A stretch of DNA of 13,859 bases from the NCBI GenBank assembly GCA_035528235.1, contig DATKZB010000286.1:1-13859 (forward strand), read 5' to 3'. The stretch comes from DATKZB01 sp035528235. GTDB lineage: Bacteria; Planctomycetota; Phycisphaerae; FEN-1346. A program made the translations under genes and the position numbers. The notes under the pieces are model-generated. The model made no database searches. It saw nothing but the letters and a program-made list of their open reading frames with translations, and was not told the DNA's origin. Position 1 is the first letter of the stretch. Each line of letters starts with the position of its first letter. Shown piece after piece: positions 6,119-11,700 of the stretch.

Positions 6119-8500
6119 ATGAAATTCAAGAACATCACAAGGCCCGCGGCGGCCCTGGCCGCGGTGGTCCTGGTGCTGGCGGCGGCCGCAGCGCCCGCGA
6201 CGGCCGCCCGCGGCCGCGACCGCGATCGCGGCGATCCCCCCGCCGACCTGCCCACCATGGTCGAGGCCGACTGGGCCCTGCAGGAGACCCGCCTCGGCCG
6301 CGAGGCCGGGTCCGCCGAGTCCATCGAGGCCGCCCTGACCCGCATCGGCCGCCTCCTGACCGACCTGCGAACCATGCCTGCCGCGCCGGACATGGCGGCC
6401 GAGAAGGCGGCGCTTCAGGCTGCTGGGCAGGAGGCCGCCGGCGCCGCGTCGCTCTCGGCCGAAGGGCGTCTCGCCCTGTATCGCAAGATCCGCTGGCTGG
6501 GGCGGGAACTGGCCCTTAAGAACCCCCTGGTGGCCGGCAAGCCCCTGGTCTTCATGAAACGCCGCCGCTTCGTCTGCCAGATGCTCCACGAGTACATCGC
6601 CTACTTCGACGAGTACGGCCGCATCCTGGGCGGCGGCGTGTACATCCTCGAAGAACCCGGCCGGTCCCTCAAGACCCGCGAACTCCTCCAGGGCCGCCTC
6701 GGACCCGGCTGTTACACCACGCTGGCCCTGTCGCACGACGCCCGGCGTATCTACTTCGCCTATGCCTCGTGCGAGGGCCGGCCTGTCCCGTTCGATTCCA
6801 TCGAGCAGCCGTTCTACCACATCTTCGACGTCGACCCCGAGGGCAAGGAGTTGCGGCAGTTGACGAACGAGCGGTTCGACGACTTCGACCCGTGTCCCCT
6901 GCCCGGCGGCGGCATGGCGTTCATGTCGACCCGGCGCGGCGGGTTCACCCGCTGCAACAACCCGTGGGAACCCATCGCCGTCTACACGCTGCACCGCATG
7001 ACCGACGACGGCGAGAACATCCAGGCCCTGTCGTACCACGAGACGAACGAGTGGCACCCCAGCGTCCTGAACGACGGCCGCATCGTCTACACCCGGTGGG
7101 ACTACGTCGACCGCTCGGCCGCCAACTTCCACGGCCTCTGGGCCACCAACCCCGACGGCACCGGCGCCGTCTCGCTCTTCGGCAACTACACGCGGCGCAT
7201 CAACGCGTGCTTCCAGGCCCGGCCCATTCCCGGCTCGCACCGCATCCTGTTCGTGGCCGGGGCCCACCACGCCGACGTCGGCGGGTCGCTGGTCCTGCTG
7301 GACCCGTCGCGTGCGCGGCTGGACCGCGAGGGCGGCCTGGATGCGTTTGACGCCATCGAGGTTCTCACGCCCGAGGTCTGCTTCCCCGAGGGCGACCAGG
7401 CCGATGGCGGCTGGCCCACGAGTTACTTCCACAGCCCCTGGCCGCTGTCGGAGAACTACTTCCTGGTCTCGTTCGGTTTCGGGCCGCTGCCCGGCATGTC
7501 GAGCGGCGGCCAACGCGACACGACGGGCCTCTATTACCTCGACCGTTTCGGCAACCTGGAACTGCTGTACCGCGACCGGCGGATCGCGTGCATGTACCCG
7601 ATTCCGCTGGCGCCGCGGCCCGTGCCGCCGGTCATCCCCAGTACGCTCAACCCCGAGTTCGGCAACGAGGGCGAGTTCATCCTGACCGACGTCCGCCGCA
7701 GCCACCTGCCGCTACCTGAGGGGCGGCCCATCCAGGCCCTGCGCATCTTCCAGGTCCTGCCCAAGACGACGCCCGTCGCCAACCAGCCCCGCATCGGCCA
7801 CGCCAACGCCGAGGGCGCCCGGATGCTGCTGGGCACCGTGCCGATCGAGGCCGACGGGTCGGCCTACTTCCGCGCCCCGGCCGGCAAGCCCCTCTACCTC
7901 CAGGCCGTCGACGCCCAGGGCCGCGCCGTCCAGAGCATGCGGAGCGTCACGTACCTTCAGCCGGGCGAGCGGCGAGGTTGCGTGGGCTGCCACGAACCGG
8001 TCGGGTCGGCGCCGGCCGCGAGGCAGGCCAAGACGCTGGCCGCGGGCCGGCCGCCCTCGCGCCTGCGGCCGGGGCCCGACGGCTCGCGACCGTTCGGCTA
8101 TCCGCGCCTGGTCCAGCCCGTCCTCGACCGCCACTGCGTGGCCTGCCACGACGGCACCGAGGGCAAGGACAAGAGCCCGCTGGTGCTGACGGGCGAGGCG
8201 GCGGGACCGTTCTCGCGGTCGTACAACAGCCTGAAACCGTACCTGAAGTGGTATGAATGGGGCGGGGCCAGCATTACGCCCAACATCACCCGGCCGGGAC
8301 GCATCGGCGTCGACGAGAGTCGCCTGACCCAGGTCCTGGCCGACGCCACCCACGCCCCGAAGGTCAACCTGCCGGCCGAGGACCGCGAACGCCTCTTCGT
8401 GTGGATCGACGGTAACGCGCCCTTCTACGGGGCCTACAGCGAGGCCGAGCAAGAGGCCCAGCGAAAGGGCGAGGCCATCGCCCCACCCCGCGTCCAGTAG
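6119..8500 (+). CDS. Exported HzsA-like propeller protein with two c-type haem motifs
   Basis: A 793-residue protein resembling the hydrazine synthase alpha-subunit (HZS_alpha) superfamily, close in size to anammox HzsA (about 800). The signal peptide is MKFKNI plus a hydrophobic run to about residue 29 (APATA-A). Residues about 160-520 look like a beta-propeller with TolB/PD40-style blades, for example STRRGGFTRCN near 270-280. The C-terminal third holds two CxxCH motifs, CVGCH (621-625) and CVACH (673-677), so two covalent haems are expected after export. In HzsA the propeller is followed by one haem in the middle domain and one in the C-terminal domain, matching this order. No HzsB or HzsC homologue is in the window, so hydrazine synthesis is not implied; such proteins are common in non-anammox planctomycetes. 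Electron transfer or small-molecule binding is the inferred role. The Shine-Dalgarno is weak (GGGAG, about 6107-6111). Confidence 0.82.
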   Translation: MKFKNITRPAAALAAVVLVLAAAAAPATAARGRDRDRGDPPADLPTMVEADWALQETRLGREAGSAESIEAALTRIGRLLTDLRTMPAAPDMAAEKAALQAAGQEAAGAASLSAEGRLALYRKIRWLGRELALKNPLVAGKPLVFMKRRRFVCQMLHEYIAYFDEYGRILGGGVYILEEPGRSLKTRELLQGRLGPGCYTTLALSHDARRIYFAYASCEGRPVPFDSIEQPFYHIFDVDPEGKELRQLTNERFDDFDPCPLPGGGMAFMSTRRGGFTRCNNPWEPIAVYTLHRMTDDGENIQALSYHETNEWHPSVLNDGRIVYTRWDYVDRSAANFHGLWATNPDGTGAVSLFGNYTRRINACFQARPIPGSHRILFVAGAHHADVGGSLVLLDPSRARLDREGGLDAFDAIEVLTPEVCFPEGDQADGGWPTSYFHSPWPLSENYFLVSFGFGPLPGMSSGGQRDTTGLYYLDRFGNLELLYRDRRIACMYPIPLAPRPVPPVIPSTLNPEFGNEGEFILTDVRRSHLPLPEGRPIQALRIFQVLPKTTPVANQPRIGHANAEGARMLLGTVPIEADGSAYFRAPAGKPLYLQAVDAQGRAVQSMRSVTYLQPGERRGCVGCHEPVGSAPAARQAKTLAAGRPPSRLRPGPDGSRPFGYPRLVQPVLDRHCVACHDGTEGKDKSPLVLTGEAAGPFSRSYNSLKPYLKWYEWGGASITPNITRPGRIGVDESRLTQVLADATHAPKVNLPAEDRERLFVWIDGNAPFYGAYSEAEQEAQRKGEAIAPPRVQ

Positions 8501-8541
8501 CGCCGCCGGGTGGGTGGCAGCGTTAGCCGCCCGCCTTGGTG

Positions 8542-8572
8542 GGTGGCATGGTCATCCCGAAGGGTGACCATG
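8542..8572 (+). repeat. Dispersed hairpin repeat, copy B
   Basis: CATGGTCA-T-CCC (8547-8558) pairs with GGG-TGACCATG (8562-8572) around GAA. With the leading GGTGG it matches the reverse complement of the element at 2673-2703. It sits in the gap between two convergent genes, where a bidirectional terminator would be useful, but its presence upstream of another gene argues for a dispersed element. A short direct repeat TGGGTGGCA (8511-8519 and 8540-8548) lies just before and at its left edge. Confidence 0.8.
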
Positions 8573-8668
8573 TGTCTGACTTCGGGGGCGCGGCGCGCCG
8601 CACAGGGCCACCGCTCCCTTACGGTCGCGGCTCGGATACCGCGCCATGCGTCCCCGCCGCCTGCTCGT
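8573..8668. other. Rest of the convergent gap, with palindromic GC sequence
   Basis: Contains the palindrome GCGGCGCGCCGC (about 8590-8601) and the segment CCGCTCCCTTACGGTCGCGG (about 8611-8630), with weak inverted ends CCGC/GCGG. I recall very similar segments recurring between planctomycete genes, but cannot confirm it here. No gene is visible. Confidence 0.35.
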
Positions 8669-10129
8669 TTACCCGGCCAGTCTCTCGAAGAAGACCCGGA
8701 CGTCGTCGATGAACTTGCCCTGGAGGAAGTAGACGAGGCTGGCCAAGGTGGCCAGGACGGCCAGGCCCATGCCGATGTTCCAGGCCCATCGCCGGCCGCC
8801 CGTGGGCGTGTCGGCGCCCAGGTAGGCCCGGCGGTTCTGGAGCACGAAGAACGCGATGTACGCGATCGGCAGCATCATGCCGCAGATGCCACTCGTCCAC
8901 ACGGCCACCCAGAACCCCATGGTCTCCCACATGATGACGCCCAGCACGCCGACGGCCGGAATCATGCATGCAAGCCTATATTTCCACCCCTCGGGCGGAA
9001 TGTGGAAGATCTCGCATGCCGCGAACCCCGCCACGATCATGTGCGTCGTGATGCTGCTCAGCACCATCCCCAGAATGCCCAGGCCGAAGACGAAGTGCCC
9101 CACCGTCTCGCCGACGCCGGAGGAGGCGATCATCTGGGCCGCCTGAACCGGCTTGATCCCCCCCTGGATCGGATCCTCGGGGTTGTAAATGGTGCACGCC
9201 GCCGCCATCGTCATCAGGCTCACCGCCAGGACGAACGGAATCAGCATGCCCGTCATCAGGTCGAACCGCGCCAGACCCCGGTGCTCCTTGCCCCAGCCGC
9301 GGGCCAGTAGCGAGTACCCGTACAGAAACGTCATGTTGATGCCGACGGCGGCGCCGAAGGCCCCCATGACGGTGCCCACACCCCTCGGGTCGGTCGGCAG
9401 GTAGACCGGCAGGAAACCCTTCAGCACCCGCCCCCAGGGAATCTTGCCGGCCATGGCGGCCCGGACGATGACCACGGCGAACGACAGGATGATGATCCAG
9501 ACCATCAGTTTCAGCGCCCGCTCGTACAGGCGGATGCCCTTCCAGCCGCTCCCGTAGTTCCAGGTGATGACGGTCGAGATGGTGAGGATGACGCCGCCGA
9601 TACCCAGCAGCAGCGCCGTCTTGCAGGCCCCGACCGCCTCCCAGCCCGTGCCGGCCCTGATCATGTCCTCGGTCATGCCGGCCGCCAGGGCATACTGCGG
9701 GAAGTGCCAGATGATGGTCGCCACGAGGGTCGCCAGGGCCCACGCCCATCCGACGGCCGGGCTGACGAATCGGTTCATCGCCCCGAAGGGCCGGGCACCC
9801 GTCGAGAGCGTCTGGTACGACATGGCCGAGAGCATCATGATGCCCAGGAGCATCGCGATGGGCTGGACCCAGAGCAGGTCGTAGCCGAAGAGCGCCCCGA
9901 TGGTCAGCGACGCCGCCGCGCTGCCCCCGCCCAGGGTCATCGCGCTCTGGAGCCATCCGGGCCCCGTCCGGCGGGCGTACCCGAACCAGCGCGTCAGGAC
10001 GGGACCGGCCGCCAGGGCCGCCAGGTCGGCCTTCTCGCGGGCCAGGGCCTCGGGGTCGCCCGCGCGGAACATCGGCAGCCCGCGCTGCAGGTCGACGCCG
10101 CCCGACGGACTCGGATTGGCTGCGCCCAT
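8669..10129 (-). CDS. Nramp-like (SLC11-type) inner-membrane transporter with atypical motifs
   Basis: A 486-residue polytopic membrane protein with about 11-12 hydrophobic segments after a polar N-terminus of some 50 residues. The entry motif GPGWL (56-60) and following SAMTLGGGSAAASLTIGALF suggest the Nramp fold. However, where canonical Nramp has the metal-binding DPGN in TM1, this has LGGGS (66-70), and where TM6 has MPHN, this has VGINMT (262-267). Loss of both metal ligands argues against ordinary Mn/Fe uptake; the substrate may be another cation or a small solute. PFGAMNRFVSP (114-124) and WHFPQYALA (141-149) look like conserved loop blocks. The start is supported by GGGAGG at 10134-10139 on the minus strand, four bases upstream. 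It is convergent with the HzsA-like gene and divergent from Gfo/Idh/MocA no. 3. It could be a more distant APC-superfamily member. Confidence 0.7.
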   Translation of the reverse strand: MGAANPSPSGGVDLQRGLPMFRAGDPEALAREKADLAALAAGPVLTRWFGYARRTGPGWLQSAMTLGGGSAAASLTIGALFGYDLLWVQPIAMLLGIMMLSAMSYQTLSTGARPFGAMNRFVSPAVGWAWALATLVATIIWHFPQYALAAGMTEDMIRAGTGWEAVGACKTALLLGIGGVILTISTVITWNYGSGWKGIRLYERALKLMVWIIILSFAVVIVRAAMAGKIPWGRVLKGFLPVYLPTDPRGVGTVMGAFGAAVGINMTFLYGYSLLARGWGKEHRGLARFDLMTGMLIPFVLAVSLMTMAAACTIYNPEDPIQGGIKPVQAAQMIASSGVGETVGHFVFGLGILGMVLSSITTHMIVAGFAACEIFHIPPEGWKYRLACMIPAVGVLGVIMWETMGFWVAVWTSGICGMMLPIAYIAFFVLQNRRAYLGADTPTGGRRWAWNIGMGLAVLATLASLVYFLQGKFIDDVRVFFERLAG

Positions 10130-10161
10130 GTCGCCTCCCGCTCTCTTGGACTGGTCGGACG

Positions 10162-10190
10162 ATGATGCGCCCTGCCCGCGCCGAATTCAA
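10162..10190 (-). promoter_or_regulatory. Possible promoter for the transporter
   Basis: On the minus strand TTGAAT (plus 10185-10190) and CATCAT (plus 10162-10167) are separated by exactly 17 bases, each matching four of six consensus bases, and lie about 32 bases before the start codon. It stands in one of the least GC-rich parts of this gap. Confidence 0.3.
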
Positions 10191-10209
10191 CCAATTCTCC
10201 GTGGCAGGA

Positions 10210-10264
10210 CGTTGCCCCGCCCTACATCGGCACACACACGGCGGGGCGTTGCCCCGCCCTACAT
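10210..10264. repeat. Tandem copies of an 18-bp hairpin-half repeat
   Basis: CGTTGCCCCGCCCTACAT occurs exactly at 10210-10227 and 10247-10264, a period of 37 bases. In the second copy GGCGGGGC (10240-10247) pairs perfectly with GCCCCGCC (10251-10258) around GTT; in the first copy the left arm (GGCAGGAC) is degenerate. Another REP-like family, placed between divergent genes. Confidence 0.8.
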
Positions 10265-10289
10265 GGGCGCGGCCGTCGCCGGATTTTCG

Positions 10290-10319
10290 TTCGCAATCGG
10301 GGGCCGGGCCGTGTATGAA
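10290..10319 (+). promoter_or_regulatory. Possible promoter for Gfo/Idh/MocA no. 3
   Basis: TTCGCA (10290-10295) and TATGAA (10314-10319) with an 18-base spacer precede the gene at 10389. The -10-like box is reasonable and the -35-like box weak. The leader would be about 65 bases. Confidence 0.22.
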
Positions 10320-10374
10320 TGGTCGATACCGTAGGCCGCGCTGGGCGTTCAAGGTTACGTGTTTTCTGGGGCCC

Positions 10375-10379
10375 GGAGG
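10375..10379 (+). promoter_or_regulatory. Shine-Dalgarno deciding the start at 10389
   Basis: GGAGG ends nine bases before the ATG at 10389. It supports this start over the in-frame ATG at 10359 ten codons upstream, which would lie ahead of the ribosome site and move the Tat motif inward. Confidence 0.7.
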
Positions 10380-10388
10380 CTACCCGAC

Positions 10389-11681
10389 ATGGCTGGAACA
10401 CGCCGCGAGTTTCTCAAGGCCGCCGCCGTCGCTGCGGTGGGCGGGCCGTACATGATTACCTCGGCCGCCCTGGGCGCCGACGGCCGCGCGGCCGCCAGCA
10501 ACCGTATCACGCTCGGTTCCATCGGCATCGGCAGACAGGGCGAGTACCACTTTCGCAGCCTGATCCGCAACGGCGACTTCCAGGTGGTGGCCGTCGCGGA
10601 GGTGTACAAGAAGTTCCGCGACATGGCTGTCGAGTTGGCCCAGGAGGCCCTTCGTGCCGCCGGCGGCAGCGAGGCCGGTGTCAAAGGGTACGTCGATTAC
10701 CGCGACCTCCTGGCCCGCGACGACATCGACGCCGTCCTCATCGCCACGCCCGACCACCAGCACGGCCTCATGGCCTGCCTGGCCGCCAAGTCCGGCAAGG
10801 ACGTCTATTGCGAGAAGCCGCTCTCGCTGACCATCCGCGAGGCCCGCGCCATGGTCGACGCCGCACGCCGCTACGGCCGCGTGTTCCAGACGGGCAGCCA
10901 GCAGCGGTCCGACCGCGAGTTCTGGCAGGCGTGCTCGATCGTCCGCAACGGATACATCGGCCGCATCAAGACGGTCCACGTGTCGGTGGGCGGCCCGAGC
11001 CGGCCGTGCGACCTGCCGGAGGAACCCGTGCCCGACGGTCTGGACTGGGACCGCTGGCTCGGCCCCGCGGCGTGGCGGCCGTTCCACCCGGTTCTCAGGC
11101 CGCCGCACAACGACTCCTTCCCCGGGTGGCGGAGCTACCGCGTGTACTCCGGCGGCGGCATGACCGACTGGGGCGCCCACCACTTCGTCATCGCCCAGTG
11201 GGGCCTCGGCATGGACTCGAGCGGCCCCGTCGAAATCTGCCCTCCCGGCACCCGGCACCCCCAATCGCTCACCTACGTGTACGCCGACGGCGTCACCATG
11301 TACCACTCGGGCCGGACCGACGACGGCCACAACGTCAACGGCGTCCTCTTCACCGGCACCGAGGGCAAGGTCGAGGTCAACCGCGGGACCATCCGGACGT
11401 GGCCCGCGTCGCTGGTGTCGGTGCCCTTGCAGCGTGCCCCCGTGCCACTGTACCGCAGTCGCGGCCATCACCAGGACTGGGTCGACTGCATCCGGTCGCG
11501 GCAGCGGCCCGTCTGCGACGTCGAGATCGGCTGCCGTAGCGTCTCGGTCTGTCACCTGGGCAACATCGCGTACTGGCTCAAGCGGCCGCTGAAGTGGGAT
11601 CCCGCCAAAGAGGACTTCATCGGCGACCCCGAGGCGTCGCGCTGGCTCAGCCGGCCCATGCGGGCTCCGTGGACGATCTGA
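10389..11681 (+). CDS. Tat-exported Gfo/Idh/MocA family oxidoreductase no. 3
   Basis: A 430-residue Gfo/Idh/MocA dehydrogenase with the Tat motif GTRREFLK (3-10) and a hydrophobic stretch to about residue 30. The dinucleotide loop GIGRQG (46-51) is canonical. Further motifs are ATPDHQH (119-125), CEKP (141-144) with Lys143, TGSQQRSDREFW (168-179) and WGAHHFVIAQWG (261-272), His264 being the usual active-site position. It shares the order GSQQRSD, LDxxxWLGPA, NWGAH-like and EIGxRSxSVCHLGN with the protein at 1279-2580, so these two are paralogues of one subgroup. They differ at the cofactor loop, where only this copy keeps GxGxxG. The HEAT-repeat gene begins 19 bases after its stop, indicating a two-gene operon. 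Confidence 0.93.
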   Translation: MAGTRREFLKAAAVAAVGGPYMITSAALGADGRAAASNRITLGSIGIGRQGEYHFRSLIRNGDFQVVAVAEVYKKFRDMAVELAQEALRAAGGSEAGVKGYVDYRDLLARDDIDAVLIATPDHQHGLMACLAAKSGKDVYCEKPLSLTIREARAMVDAARRYGRVFQTGSQQRSDREFWQACSIVRNGYIGRIKTVHVSVGGPSRPCDLPEEPVPDGLDWDRWLGPAAWRPFHPVLRPPHNDSFPGWRSYRVYSGGGMTDWGAHHFVIAQWGLGMDSSGPVEICPPGTRHPQSLTYVYADGVTMYHSGRTDDGHNVNGVLFTGTEGKVEVNRGTIRTWPASLVSVPLQRAPVPLYRSRGHHQDWVDCIRSRQRPVCDVEIGCRSVSVCHLGNIAYWLKRPLKWDPAKEDFIGDPEASRWLSRPMRAPWTI

Positions 11682-11684
11682 TTC

Positions 11685-11692
11685 AGGAAAGG
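11685..11692 (+). promoter_or_regulatory. Shine-Dalgarno for the HEAT-repeat gene
   Basis: AGGAAAGG ends eight bases before the ATG at 11701 and begins only four bases after the upstream stop codon. The close spacing suggests translation from one transcript. Confidence 0.65.
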
Positions 11693-11700
11693 TGCGTGCC

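Noticed and set aside
6099..6122. Seven-codon frame whose TGA overlaps the ATG of the HzsA-like gene (ATGA)
   Set aside because: It could be a coupling leader, but it has no Shine-Dalgarno and such overlaps arise easily by chance.
5963..7705. Minus-strand open frame of 580 codons opposite the HzsA-like gene
   Set aside because: Low-complexity Val/Gly/Arg composition, no domain, and the plus-strand gene has a signal peptide and two CxxCH motifs.
6119..8500. Anammox hydrazine synthase
   Set aside because: HzsB and HzsC are absent and the neighbours are sugar-type enzymes; HzsA-like proteins occur widely outside anammox bacteria.
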